A stretch of 64,000 nucleotides of DNA. Source: CBDEGU01 sp965238045. GTDB lineage: Bacteria; Acidobacteriota; Terriglobia; Bryobacterales; UBA6623. Shown here in pieces: positions 9,040 through 19,400 of this stretch. Below the pieces are notes generated by a model. It had not been told where the DNA came from. It saw only the letters and a program-made list of their open reading frames with translations, and did not search any database. The position numbers and the translations under genes were made by a program. Location: positions 1 to 64,000 of the forward strand of contig CBDEGU010000007.1 in assembly GCA_965238045.1 (NCBI GenBank). Direction: 5' to 3'. Numbering within the stretch: the stretch's first letter is position 1; each line of letters starts with the position of its first letter.

Positions 9040-10234
9040 CTAGGCGGCGCTGGCCATGCCGTGAGGATCGATCACGTACTTCTTGGCCGCGCCCTTGTCG
9101 AAGTCCTGATACCCTCCCGGCGCTTCATCCAGGCTGATATAGGTGACATTGGTCGCCCTAGCCGGATGCGCCTTCTCATGCAGAATGGCCTGCATAAGCT
9201 GGCGATGGTAACGCAGCACCGGGCATTGACCGGTGGTGAAGGAGTGGGATTTCGCCCAGCCGAGACCAATACGGATGCCGAGATTGCCTACCTTGGCGTT
9301 CTCGTCCACTCCGCCCGGGTCGCCGGTTACGTAAAGCCCCGGGATGCCCACCGCGCCGCCGGCGCGCGTGACTTCCATCAGCGCGTTGAGCACCGTCGCT
9401 GGACGCTCGACGCCCGCGTTGGAGCCGTGGCCGCGCGCCTCGAAACCGACGCAATCGACGCCGCAATCGACCTCCGGAACGCCGACGATTTGCTCAATCT
9501 GTTCCGCGAGCGTAACGTCTTTCCTCAGATCGATGGGCTCGCAGCCGAAGCTCTTGGCCTGCGCCAGACGCTCGGGGATCAGATCGCCGACGATGACGAC
9601 CGCGGAGCCCAGCAGATGGCACGCTTCGGCGCAGGCCAGCCCAACGGGACCGGCCGCCGGCGACGTAGACGATCGATCCCGGCCCGACGCCCGCCGTGTA
9701 AGCGCCGTGAAACCCGGTCGGGAAGATATCGGAGAGCAAGGTCAGGTCGCCGATTTTCTCCATGGCCTGATCCCGGTTGGGAAACTTCAACAGGTTGAAG
9801 TCCGCGTAGGGGACCATCACGTATTCGGCCTGCCCGCCGACCCAGCCGCCCATGTCGACATAGCCGTAGGCCGCCCCGGGCCGCGCCGGGTTCACGTTCT
9901 GGCAGATCCCGGTCTTGCCTTCCTTGCAATTGCGGCATCGCCCGCAAGCGATGTTAAACGGGACCGATACGATATCTCCGACGCTGATGAATTCTACATC
10001 ACTGCCGGCCTCGATGACCTCCCCGGTAATCTCGTGGCCCAGAACCAGACCGGGGGACGCCGTCGTGCGTCCGCGAACCATGTGCTGGTCGCTGCCGCAG
10101 ATGTTGGTCGTGATAATTTTGAGAATAACTCCGTGATTGCACTTTCTATCGCCCAACGCCAGTTCCGGATAGTCGATGGATTGCACCTCGACCTTTCCCG
10201 GACCCATGTAGGCTACACCTCGATTCGATGCCAT
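9040..10234 (-). pseudogene. fdhA: Glutathione-independent formaldehyde dehydrogenase, one-base frameshift
   Basis: Zinc- and NAD-dependent dehydrogenase resembling the Pseudomonas putida glutathione-independent formaldehyde dehydrogenase. The start at 10234 gives MASNRGVAYMGPGKVEVQ. Catalytic-zinc residues C46 and H67-E68 (NICGSDQH, GHEITG) and the four structural-zinc cysteines C97, C100, C103 and C111 are present. After GPGSIVYVAG the frame is lost at about 9655-9665, where GGCGGCC appears to hold one extra G. The other frame then reads VGLACAEACHLLG through IGLGWAKSHSF to the end, IDPHGMASAA. It therefore seems inactive unless the insertion is a sequencing error. Upstream lies the left end of an integrase-type IS. 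Confidence 0.88.
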
Positions 10235-10335
10235 GCGTTCCTCCTCTCCGTCTCGACGGACAATACCACAAAATACCAAAACAAACCGCGTACAATCTTA
10301 CCTCAAAACGGCTGCTTTGGGGGCGCGGAGAGTTG

Positions 10336-11928
10336 TCCAATACAAGATGATCCTGAAAGGGGGGAGTATTTCCAACACAAGATGATCCTGAAAGCGACCA
10401 AGGAGGGAGGAGGGACACTGCGGGTGAATGCACATCATCATGCAGAAAGTCGAATGTCTCACGCTAGAGCAGATGCGGGAGTTCCTAGCGGCCAGCGAAG
10501 AGCTGGTTTTCACTCTGTCGGGCCGCGGCGAGATCTACAATCTGGTCGAGCGCACCCTTGGCAGGCAGCAGTATCTCGGGTTGCCCAAGAAAGACAAAGG
10601 GGTCGTGCGCCACTATTTAAGCAGGCTGAGCGGACGCAGTCTGCCGCAGATCACTCGCCTGATTGGGCAGTATCGCCAGCAGGGCGCGGTGCGGCTGAGA
10701 CAGCCGCGGCGGCGGCGTTTTCCGGCCCGCTACACGCCCGGCGACATCGCCTTGCTGGCAGCAGCCGACGCGGCGCACGAAGGGCTCTCGGGCCCGGCGG
10801 TGCGGCGCATTCTGTGGCGGGAATACAACGTCTATCACAAGGAGGCCTATCAGCGGCTGGCGGAGATTTCTTCCTCCCACATCTACAACTTGCGGCGCGG
10901 GGCGGCCTATCGCCAGCACCACGTCCATCACACCAGCACCCGCGCCCGCGCCGTGGGCATTGGCGAGCGCCGCAAGCCCGACCATCGCGGCCGGCCGGGC
11001 TACTTGCGGGTCGATACCGTGCATCAGGGCGACACCTCCACCCGCCGGGGGCTCCACCATATCAACGCCGTCGACGCGGTGACGCAGTGGCAGACGGTGG
11101 GCTGCTGCCAGACGATCTCGGAATCGCATTTGATCCCGGTTTTAGAGGCCATGCTGCATCAGTACCCTTTCCGCATCGAGGGGTTTCATTCCGACAACGG
11201 CTCGGAGTTTCTCAATTACCGGGTCGAGAAATTGTTGAACAAACTGCTGGTGGGGGAGTTCACCAAGTCGCGGGCGCATCGCACAACCGACAACGCGTTG
11301 GTCGAGGGCAAGAATGGGGCGGTGGTGCGCAAACACATCGGACACGAACCGATCGGAGCCGAGCATGCCGAAGAGTTTCAGCGTTTCTACATGGCCGAGT
11401 TCAATCCCTACTTGAACTACCATCGCCCTTGCGGATTCGCCACCGTGGAGGTGGACGGGAAGGGCAAGCGGCGGCGCCGCTACCGGCTCGGAGACTACCG
11501 CACGCCCTACGAGAAGCTGCTTTCGCTCGATCAATGGGAAAGCTACTTGAAGCCCGGCGTCACGACTGCTTTTCTGGAGCAGCAAGCCGGCCGGATGAGC
11601 GACACCGAGTGTGCGCTGCGGATGCAGCGGCGCAAGAGAGAACTGCTGGCCGCGAGCCGCTCGCGGTGGTAGGAGGGCACCGCGCAGCCGGGACCTTCGC
11701 TCGCCCTCCGGGCTCCCTGCGGCCCGGCTGCGCGCGGAGGGAAACGGCGGCACGGGGTGAGAGCAAACCCATGGACAGAAACGTGGCCGCGGACCTGGAG
11801 CACGCTCCAGATGAGCGTCCCCCTGCGCCCTCACAGCCCCCTCGCCCCTGCCCCCTAGAAAGGAGATCGCTACCCACCCCTGCACCCTTACCCACCCAGA
11901 CCCGTTTCAGGATCATTCTTGGATTGGA
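10336..11928 (+). mobile_element. Integrase (rve)-type insertion sequence, family not assigned
   Basis: An element around one integrase-type transposase gene. The left side has two direct copies of a 23-bp motif (10336-10358 and 10371-10393), both ending caagatgatcctgaaa; the right side has one inverted copy at 11905-11928. Two left copies plus one right copy suggest multiple transposase binding sites, as in Mu/IS21-like rather than simple DDE elements. The exact termini and a target duplication could not be fixed. The element lies between fdhA and cobQ and breaks no obvious gene. Confidence 0.75.
10428..11672 (+). CDS. Transposase with integrase core (rve) domain
   Basis: 414-aa transposase. 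The N-terminal part (residues 1-100) contains helix-turn-helix-like sequence (VVRHYLSRLSGRSLPQITRL). The RNase H-like integrase core follows, with RVDTVHQGD carrying the first catalytic Asp, FHSDNGSEF the second, and a Glu in NALVEGKNGAVVRK as third. A basic C-terminal tail is typical. There is no IstB-like ATPase next to it, so it is not a canonical IS21 member. The ATG at 10428 lies just inside the doubled left-end repeats. The frame is intact, so it could be active. Confidence 0.9.
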   Translation: MHIIMQKVECLTLEQMREFLAASEELVFTLSGRGEIYNLVERTLGRQQYLGLPKKDKGVVRHYLSRLSGRSLPQITRLIGQYRQQGAVRLRQPRRRRFPARYTPGDIALLAAADAAHEGLSGPAVRRILWREYNVYHKEAYQRLAEISSSHIYNLRRGAAYRQHHVHHTSTRARAVGIGERRKPDHRGRPGYLRVDTVHQGDTSTRRGLHHINAVDAVTQWQTVGCCQTISESHLIPVLEAMLHQYPFRIEGFHSDNGSEFLNYRVEKLLNKLLVGEFTKSRAHRTTDNALVEGKNGAVVRKHIGHEPIGAEHAEEFQRFYMAEFNPYLNYHRPCGFATVEVDGKGKRRRRYRLGDYRTPYEKLLSLDQWESYLKPGVTTAFLEQQAGRMSDTECALRMQRRKRELLAASRSRW

Positions 11929-12083
11929 AAATGCTGTTGCAAGCAGACCCGCTTGCCCGATGCACTTGCCAAACTCGGGTGGCCCCGTCGGGCGGCACGG
12001 TCGGGTACCACTGTCAGGCGGCACTGGGTTGCGGGGGCAAGAGCCGCCACCGGGCGAGGCGGCATCCCCTGTCGAGGCGGCGT
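11673..12083. other. Non-coding: right end of the integrase-type IS and cobQ downstream spacer
   Basis: From 11673 to about 11904 the sequence is non-coding DNA inside the element, with GC-rich inverted segments near 11685-11740 (gcagccggg and cccggctgc). The inverted end motif lies at 11905-11928. The remaining 150 bp before the cobQ stop show no gene, only GC-rich short repeats (ggcggcac and similar). Confidence 0.55.
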
Positions 12084-13520
12084 CTACAGATATAGCGACT
12101 CGAAAAGTTCCGTGTCGGCCGTCTCGTCAAACCAGCCGGCAAGCCGGTCGTAGGATGCGTCCTTGCTTGGGGCCGGCGGCAGTCGGACCCCCAGCAGTTC
12201 CTCGATCACTGACTCACTCTCAAGAGCCCCGTGAAGGTAGGTTCCGATGCAGCGACCGACCCGCAGGCCTTCTTTTCTTGCTGGGACTGCTCTTCCTTCG
12301 ACTTCTTTGCCTTGGACGGTGGCGAAGGGAACGCCGCCCGCGGGTCGCTGGGTCTTCCCCATGTGGATTTCATAGGCGGTAAAGGTGTTGCCGGCAGGTG
12401 TCTTAGCTTGGACGACTTCCGTCGTCTTATCAGGCTCGAGCAGGGTGGTCACCGGCAGCAGCCCTAGTCCGCGGACCGAGCCCTCGGCGGATTCCACCGC
12501 GAGGGGATCGTCGATCCTCTCGCCGAGCATTTGATAGCCTCCGCAAATGCCGATGACCAGCGCGCCGCCGGCATGCTGCCGCTTCACCCAGCCATCGAGC
12601 CCGCGAGAGCGCATCCAGCCCAGATAGGCGACCGGGTTCTTGCTGCCGGGAAGAATCACAACGTCGAACGCCCCGGCCTCCTCACGGTGAATCCATTCGG
12701 CCCAGCGAAGCAGCCGAAAGTCGGTCAGGTTCGATATCCGGGGAAGCCGCAAGATGGCGATCCGAAGCTGGCCTTCGCGGCGCGGCCGCACATGGCCGGG
12801 CGATACGCCGTCCTCTTCGTCAATTTCCACATCGTCGAGGTAAGGGAATACGCCCAGGCAGGGCCGGGAGGCTTTCTCGGCCAGCAACCGGGCGCCGTCT
12901 TCAAACAAGGTTGGGTCGCCGCGAAAGCGATTGACCGCGAACGCCCGGATGAGTTCGGCGTCTTCGGGTTCGAGAAGATCGATGGTTCCGTAGATGGCCG
13001 CGAAGATGCCGCCCCGGTCGATATCGCCGACCAGCAAGGCCGGCGCTCCCAGACGCCGCGCCAGCCCGAGGTTGACCAGGTCGGTGCGGCGCAGATTGAG
13101 TTCCACCAGACTGCCTGCTCCCTCGATCACGATGAAGTCATGGGCCGCGGCCAGCCGGTCATAGGACTCTTGCACGCGCTCGAGCAGGAAATCATAATGC
13201 TCATAGTATTCCCGGGCGCCCAAATTCCGCCAAGGCTTGCCCTGCACGACAACCTGGCTGCTCATGTCAGTGTTCGGCTTGAGCAAGATCGGATTCATGT
13301 CGCGGGACGGGGCCAGCCCGCAGGCCTCGGCCTGTACGACCTGCGCGCGGCCGATTTCGCCTCCGCCAACGCAGGGAAACGAATTGTTCGACATGTTCTG
13401 CGCCTTGAACGGCGCCACGCGAATACCCCGCCGGACCAGCCAGCGGCAGATGGCCACGGCCATCCAGCTCTTTCCCACATGGGAGCCGGTCCCGCCGATC
13501 AGCATCGACTTAGCGGCCAT
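12084..13520 (-). CDS. cobQ: Cobyric acid synthase CobQ/CbiP
   Basis: Glutamine-dependent amidotransferase that amidates four side chains of adenosylcobyrinic a,c-diamide in B12 synthesis; cytoplasmic. The 478 aa are near the family norm. The N-terminal dethiobiotin-synthetase-like ATPase domain has the P-loop GGTGSHVGKS (residues 9-18). The C-terminal class I glutaminase domain has nucleophile C326 in VIGICGGYQM and His 430 in GTYLHG. The start ATG at 13520 overlaps the end of rlmN by 11 bp, suggesting translational coupling. No other B12 gene lies nearby, so it may serve precursor salvage or belong to a scattered pathway. Confidence 0.96.
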   Translation of the reverse strand: MAAKSMLIGGTGSHVGKSWMAVAICRWLVRRGIRVAPFKAQNMSNNSFPCVGGGEIGRAQVVQAEACGLAPSRDMNPILLKPNTDMSSQVVVQGKPWRNLGAREYYEHYDFLLERVQESYDRLAAAHDFIVIEGAGSLVELNLRRTDLVNLGLARRLGAPALLVGDIDRGGIFAAIYGTIDLLEPEDAELIRAFAVNRFRGDPTLFEDGARLLAEKASRPCLGVFPYLDDVEIDEEDGVSPGHVRPRREGQLRIAILRLPRISNLTDFRLLRWAEWIHREEAGAFDVVILPGSKNPVAYLGWMRSRGLDGWVKRQHAGGALVIGICGGYQMLGERIDDPLAVESAEGSVRGLGLLPVTTLLEPDKTTEVVQAKTPAGNTFTAYEIHMGKTQRPAGGVPFATVQGKEVEGRAVPARKEGLRVGRCIGTYLHGALESESVIEELLGVRLPPAPSKDASYDRLAGWFDETADTELFESLYL

Positions 13521-14616
13521 CTTCGATGGTGTTGTCTTCCCCCGGCGAAGCCGCCCCGGTCTGGGTCGTCTCGGTCTGGGTCAGGGTCCGCTTGAGTTGT
13601 CCACAGGCCGCGTAGATGTCGCGCCCCTTGGGACTCCGCACAAAGCAGGGGTGGCTGGGCCGAATGATTTGCTGGAACGAGGCCACGCGGCCAGGGTCGG
13701 GAGTTTCATACTCGATTCCGGGGCCCGGGTTGAACGCGATGAGGTTTATCTTGCACTTGATCCCGTGCAGCAGGCGAACGACCTGGCGGGCGTCTTGATC
13801 GCGGTCGTTGACGCTCTTGAGAAGCACATACTCAAAAGTCAGCCATTCCCACGAACGCAGCGGATAGCGGCGGCAAGCTTCTATGAGTTCCGCAAGAGGA
13901 TACTTCCGCGCTATCGGCATGAGTTGTTCGCGCAACTTGGGGTCCGCGCTCGTGAGCGAGATGGCCAGCCGGGGCCGCCGTTCCTCTTGCGCCAGTTCAT
14001 CGATCTTCGGTGTGATCCCGGCAGTCGAAATCGTGATGCGCCGCGGCGGAATATTCATGCCGCCGGGGTCGGAGAGCAGCCGGGTGGCCTTCAATACCGC
14101 CGGCAGGTTCAGCAACGGCTCGCCCATGCCCATCATGACGATATTCACCGGACGGCGGGCCGGGTCCAGTCCGTGCTCGCGGTACATCGTGAGCACTTGG
14201 CCGACGATTTCCCCGGCTTCCAAGTTACGTTCCAGACCCATCTGAGCCGTCAGGCAAAACTTGCAATCCACCGCGCAGCCGGCTTGCGTTGAGATGCAAA
14301 GCGTATCTCGCCGCGCCTCGGGAAGGAAAACCGACTCGATCACCTTGCCGTCGCCGAGGGTGAGCAGATATCGGACGGCGCCATCGGCCGACCGGATCCC
14401 CTCCTGTACTGAAGGCAGTCCCGTACAATACTGGCCGGCAAGGCGGGAGCGGACTCCAAGCGGAAGCGTGGTGATCCGGCTCAGATCCGCCGCCCGTTCC
14501 CGGTAGAGTCCTTGGTAGAGTTGGCGGGCTCGATAGGCGGGTTCCCCGTACTCGGAGAGGATTCCGGAGATGTCAATAAGTTCTTTTCCTACAAGGGATT
14601 GAGCCACATTATCCAT
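13510..14616 (-). CDS. rlmN: Dual-specificity 23S rRNA/tRNA adenine-C2 methyltransferase RlmN
   Basis: Radical-SAM enzyme that methylates A2503 of 23S rRNA and A37 of some tRNAs. From the ATG at 14616 (MDNVAQSLVG) it is 368 aa, the usual size; the open frame extends 30 codons further upstream but that part is not family-like. The 4Fe-4S cluster cysteines are C114, C118 and C121 (CAVDCKFC), SAM contacts lie in the MMGMGEPLLN region, and the mechanistic C338 is in IYAACGQL. It overlaps cobQ by 11 bp. It diverges from the M16 peptidase gene across about 120 bp that should hold both promoters. Confidence 0.97.
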   Translation of the reverse strand: MDNVAQSLVGKELIDISGILSEYGEPAYRARQLYQGLYRERAADLSRITTLPLGVRSRLAGQYCTGLPSVQEGIRSADGAVRYLLTLGDGKVIESVFLPEARRDTLCISTQAGCAVDCKFCLTAQMGLERNLEAGEIVGQVLTMYREHGLDPARRPVNIVMMGMGEPLLNLPAVLKATRLLSDPGGMNIPPRRITISTAGITPKIDELAQEERRPRLAISLTSADPKLREQLMPIARKYPLAELIEACRRYPLRSWEWLTFEYVLLKSVNDRDQDARQVVRLLHGIKCKINLIAFNPGPGIEYETPDPGRVASFQQIIRPSHPCFVRSPKGRDIYAACGQLKRTLTQTETTQTGAASPGEDNTIEDGR

Positions 14617-14736
14617 TGTATCGCGGCGTCCGTAAAGAGTTTTTTCTATGATATACTCAGCCTTGACGCCGAAACCATCGGTCCTGGCCGTAGCGCCGAT
14701 GTTCACCTTTCCGCGTCGTGTCCCCCAGCGAGTCGT

Positions 14737-16023
14737 GTGAGTATAGCCTTGCCTTCCACATCACAGATTGAAAGAACCGTTCTCCCAAATGGTCTGCGGA
14801 TCGTCACCGAGCGGATGCCGCACGTGCGCTCGGTCTCGATTGGAGTGTGGCTCGATGCCGGGTCTCGGCATGAGGCCGAGCACGAGAGCGGCATTTTTCA
14901 CTTTATCGAGCACATGGTCTTCAAGGGCACTTCCACGCGCTCGGCGGAAGACATCGCCTGCTCGATCGACGCCATCGGCGGACACTTGGATGCGTTCACG
15001 ACCAAGGAAAACGTCGCCTTCACGGTCAAGGTTATCGATGAACATGTACCCCGCGCGCTGGATGTGATCTGTGACCTGGTCCTCGATCCGGCCTTCCGTG
15101 ACGAGGACATCGCGAAAGAAAAAAGCGTTGTGCTCGAAGAACTGAAGATGGACGAGGACAGCCCGGACTACCTGCTCCAGGAAATTTTCGGCAAACACTT
15201 CTGGAAGGGGCACGGCCTGGGGCGTCCCATCATCGGCACGCGGAAGACCATCGCGAGTTTCGGCCGCGGGCAATTACGCAGCTTTTTCCGCCGCACCTAC
15301 AGTCCGGCGAACCTGATCGTGACGGCGGCGGGGAACCTGAAGCATGAGCAATTCGTCCGGCGGATCGCGGATCGCTTCGGCGAACTCCAGCCCCGCTCGT
15401 ATCGCAAGCGCGACAGGAAACCCAAGGCGGCGCGATCGATCGTGCATCGCAACAAACCCGCCCTGGAGCAAGTCCACATTTGCCTTGGCGTACCGACGCA
15501 CCCCATGGCCGACCCCCGGCGATATGCCAGCTTCGTGCTGAATACTCTCCTGGGCGGCGGATTTAGCTCCCGGCTGTTCTTGAGGATTCGCGAAGAAGAA
15601 GGGCTGGCTTACGCTGTTTTTTCGGATTTCAGTCTCTATGCCGACGCTGGATGCTTGTCGGTCTATGTCGGCACGTCTGTGTCGTCGGCCCGTGTCGTAA
15701 TCCACCACGTGATGGAAGAGTTTCGGAAGCTGAAGGAAAACCCTGCTCCCGAAACCGAGATTCGGCGGGCCAAGGATCACCTCAAGGGCAGTTTGATGCT
15801 CAGTCTCGAGTCCACCGCAAGCCGGATGTCCAACCTGGCCCGGCAGGAAAAATATCTTGAGCGGTTCGTCTCGCTCGATGAAGTCAATCAGAGGATCGAA
15901 GACGTGACGGCGGAGCAGATCCAGGCCCTCTCCAATGAATGGTTCCAGCCCGACAAGATCACGCTGGCGATCCTCGGGAACCTCGGTTCGTTCCGCGTGC
16001 GCCGCCGAGATTTGGTCTGCTGA
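14737..16023 (+). CDS. M16-family zinc metallopeptidase (insulinase-like)
   Basis: 428-aa processing peptidase-like enzyme. The inverted zinc motif HFIEH is at residues 55-59, followed by the downstream Glu region VVLEELKMDEDSP. The C-terminal M16 domain contains GGGFSSRLF and EEEGLAYAV, which fit the peptide-binding half. I chose GTG at 14737 because homologous sequence starts at IERTVLPNGLRIV and the open frame before it is not family-like. The protein has both halves in one chain, like the Bacillus subtilis YmxG group. No signal peptide is seen, so it probably acts in the cytoplasm. A strong hairpin terminator follows the stop. Confidence 0.93.
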   Translation: MSIALPSTSQIERTVLPNGLRIVTERMPHVRSVSIGVWLDAGSRHEAEHESGIFHFIEHMVFKGTSTRSAEDIACSIDAIGGHLDAFTTKENVAFTVKVIDEHVPRALDVICDLVLDPAFRDEDIAKEKSVVLEELKMDEDSPDYLLQEIFGKHFWKGHGLGRPIIGTRKTIASFGRGQLRSFFRRTYSPANLIVTAAGNLKHEQFVRRIADRFGELQPRSYRKRDRKPKAARSIVHRNKPALEQVHICLGVPTHPMADPRRYASFVLNTLLGGGFSSRLFLRIREEEGLAYAVFSDFSLYADAGCLSVYVGTSVSSARVVIHHVMEEFRKLKENPAPETEIRRAKDHLKGSLMLSLESTASRMSNLARQEKYLERFVSLDEVNQRIEDVTAEQIQALSNEWFQPDKITLAILGNLGSFRVRRRDLVC

Positions 16024-16034
16024 ATTTGGTCCGC

Positions 16035-16056
16035 GGCGCGGGATCCCGCGCCTTTT
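16035..16056 (+). terminator. Rho-independent terminator after the M16 peptidase gene
   Basis: ggcgcgggatcccgcgcc is a perfect 18-bp palindrome at 16035-16052 and is followed by TTTT. It starts 11 bp after the peptidase stop. The convergent FmdB-like gene ends 40 bp further on. Confidence 0.8.
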
Positions 16057-16094
16057 CTGGCCGGGCGCAAGCGGTCCTCGTCAGTTCATCGCAC

Positions 16095-16328
16095 TCAGTT
16101 CATCGCGCAGGGTCCGGGAACACCGCACCTGTTGCAGAGGTCTTCGGCGCCGCTAAGGCCGGCGGCCGCGCCGGAACCACGCGAGGTCTGGGCCGAAAAG
16201 GTCGAAAAGACCTTTTCCACCGAAGAACCGCCGCATTCCCGGCAAGCGGCCGGCTCGCTCGAGCGGTTCAAAACCAGTTCTTCAAAGCGGGTGTCGCAAT
16301 CCGAACAATGATACTCGAAAATGGGCAT
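16095..16328 (-). CDS. FmdB-family zinc-ribbon protein
   Basis: 77-aa protein starting MPIFEYHCSDC. It is a rubredoxin-like zinc ribbon with C8/C11 and C29/C32. The C-terminal tail is Ser/Gly/Ala-rich. Members are widespread and often called putative regulatory proteins, but the molecular role is not established. It is convergent with the M16 peptidase gene and stands alone on the minus strand. Confidence 0.88.
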   Translation of the reverse strand: MPIFEYHCSDCDTRFEELVLNRSSEPAACRECGGSSVEKVFSTFSAQTSRGSGAAAGLSGAEDLCNRCGVPGPCAMN

Positions 16329-16481
16329 GACACGCTCATTATACCGTCCGCAAGTGGAGCGGCCGTTGGCCCGCCGTATGTGGCTGGCATGGTGGGAACC
16401 GAAGGGTCGTGAGCGGGTTGGACACCGATGATGGCCCGCGTTTGTGATCGCCTGACATGGTGACGCGGCGGGAAAACCGTG

Positions 16482-19400
16482 TTAGAAGTCAAATCGGGCG
16501 TTGATTTGGACCGTTCGCCTGAGACCTTCGGCCGACGCGATGCCGAAGTACGGGTGGTCGATGTTGCGGAAGGGCAGATCCCAGTTGCGGTTGCCGAAGA
16601 CATTAAGAAAGTCCAGGCCGAGCGTGGAGGAAATCTCCTCGCTGATCGCGAACGGCCGCGCCAGCCGCAGATCCCATTGCTGAAACCCTCCTGAAGAGAA
16701 GCCGTTTCTCGGCGCCGACCCTTCCCGAAGCTCATCGAAATTGGCGGGTGCGACGCGCTGAAACACGGTCGGATCAAACGCGAACCGGCCGCTGAGAGTC
16801 TGGCCCGAGGGCAGAGTGAAAGTCCGCCGGACCGCGGGATCCAGGCGGCGGAATTCTCCGGTCACATCGGGCCGGCCGATGCGAACGAAACTAAAAGTGG
16901 GGTCCTGTGTTTGCCGAATGTCGAGCGGCAAGCCCGAGCGCAGGCGCCAGGTTCCGCTCAGCTGCCACCGGTCGAGCCAGGGAGCACGATCTCGCAAACC
17001 CGGCCCCGCGCGAACGTGGTAGAACCAGGTGGCTGTAATGGTGTCGCGGCGATCGAAGTTCGACCGCCCCCACGGCTCGGTGTTGAGTTCATCGCCGAAA
17101 ATGGTGCTGCTGTTGTCCCGCGCGCGGGAACGCGTATAGCTAAGGTCGAACGCCAGGCCGCGGCTTAGATAGCGTGTCGCCCGGAACTGGAACGCGCTGT
17201 AGCGGCTGCCTCCGGTGCTTTCGATCTGCCGAACATCACTGTATTGGGAAAACCTGCGCATTTTTTCGATCAGAGAAAACGGCAGGATCGGGTTGCGCTC
17301 AAAGACGTTGAGCTCCCGCTGGCGTTGCAGTCGCAGCGATCGCGTTCCGACGTAAATCACGCTGAGGAATACCCGCGCCGGCAGCAAGCGCTGCCAACCG
17401 AGAGTCCAGTGGTGCGCCTGGGCGTTCTTGAAATCGCGGTCGAAAACCAGAATCGGGTAGTCAATCACCGAGTTTTGAATCGAGTCGGTCGTGGGCGGCG
17501 GAATCGTCGAGAAGGGCGCCGAAAAACTCCCCGGGATCCCGATAAAATCAAAACGGCGATCGGTGCTGAAGGGAGGATAGGTGGCCTGAAACAGCGCGGC
17601 GGCGCTCGAGCCGGCGAGGGCGCCGAAATCGTAAAACACGCCATAGGAGGCGCGAAAAACCGAGCGCCCTGACTCGCCGAGAAGCCAGCGCCAAACCGGG
17701 CGGTCTGATCTGGGCGAAAACGTGAAGCCGGCCCGCGGGGCCAGATTCCGGCCGTTGGTGGTGAGCGTAGAACGCGGCAGCGGGCCGAGATCTCCATCCG
17801 GATCGCCGGGGAAGATCAGGTTCGGCAGAGTATCGGGGAAACGCTGTGTATCGACAGTCTCCCGAAAGGCGGCCAGCCGGTCGAGCCGGTCCACCGCCGG
17901 CGGTTGAGCTTCATACCGCAGACCGAGCGTCAACCGGGAACCGCGAAACAGCCGCAACTCGGTCTCCCCATACAACGCCCATTCGTTCCAGCGCAGATTC
18001 AAACTTCGCGGGGTTTGCAGGCGATAAGAACTGGGAGCGCCGATAAGAAGATTCGCCACGCTGTTGCGGGCGCCACCCGCCGAGGGCACCGAGAACGCGA
18101 AGCTGCCGGCGGGGTTTTCCGTGTTGGAAAACGGCCAAATGCCCCGCTGGTACGAAACGCCCCCCCGAAAGGCGTGTCCGCCTCGGCGATAGCTGGCATC
18201 GTGGCTAATCTGAAAGGTGGTTTGCGTGGCCGATTCCCCAAAGAGAAATGGGGCCACGCGGAGCTTTTCCGTCCCCTGATCGTCGACGACCGTCAGGTCG
18301 GGCAGGGCGGCCGGATTGGCGCCGAAACGGAGGAAATCGAAACCAAACTCCTCAGCCGTCGTATCACGATATTCCGGATGGCCCTGCCACCGTCGAATGG
18401 ACAACCGCTGCGCGGCCAGGCGCGTTGTGTGGCTGAATCGCGGTGTCGCGGACTGAGTGATCGTCCATTGTGCGTTGTTCGAGCGCTGGCGTCGCTCCTC
18501 GGCGACTCCAGGGGCCAGGAACAGCACGTCCGAGAGAGGATCCAGCACCTTACTGTCGAAAATGTTATGGCTCCAGCTCATCGACCAGCCGCGCCAGCGG
18601 TAGTCCACACGGCCCAGGAACATCTCACCCCTGCTGTCGAGCGAAGCTTCCGAACGGTGGAGATTCTCCCCCAGATTGGGCGCGGGAACAAAAGTATCAA
18701 GGTACTTGCGTATCAGCGGGTCGTGTTCGCCCACCGGAATGATTCCGTTCGGGTAGGGCTGGCGTGTGTCCGGATCAATCGGCAAGCCGCCCGGCGGCGA
18801 TGCCGAAAAGTCGCCCATTCTTTCGGCGAGAGTGAGAACCTGGGCCACATTCGAGTGATGGCGCTGGCTGCGCCAGCCCTCGGCGTCGAGAAACAGGAAC
18901 AGGCCGCGTTTCTGAGACAGCGGCCCTCCCAGCCGGCCGCCCGCCGCCCAGCTGTCGAGCGAATCCGCCGAGCCGTCAAATCTCTCGATCGGTTCGCCGC
19001 GCCAGGGCCGCCAGAAACCGCGTAACTGGCCGTGCCAGGTCGCTCCGCCGCCCCGGGTCAGCGGAGCGACGACAGCCCCGGCGTTGCGTCCGTCCCGCGC
19101 CGAGTAGGTGTGCGTGATCACCCGGAACGTTTCCAGCGCGTCGGGCGCGGGACCGAAGGTTGCCGCCTGGGCGCCGGTGAGCCGGTTTTGAGAGTTATTC
19201 GACGCCCCGTCGAGCTGATAGTTAATGGCCGAGCGGCGGGAGCCGTTCGCTGAAACCGCGGCCCCCCGGCCCGAGAACGGATCGATCTCAAGAGCCTTCA
19301 CCGGACTGAGCCCGGGAACCATCAGCAATAGTTTGTCGATCGAGGTTCTGCCTTCACTGCCGAGCAAGATCGGCATGCTTTCGATTTGCTCGCGCACCAG

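Noticed and set aside
9344..12382. 1012-aa plus-strand open frame
   Set aside because: It runs through the antisense of fdhA, the integrase-type transposase in another frame and the antisense of cobQ. Its composition is Arg/Pro/Ala-rich with no domain. It is a GC-driven shadow.
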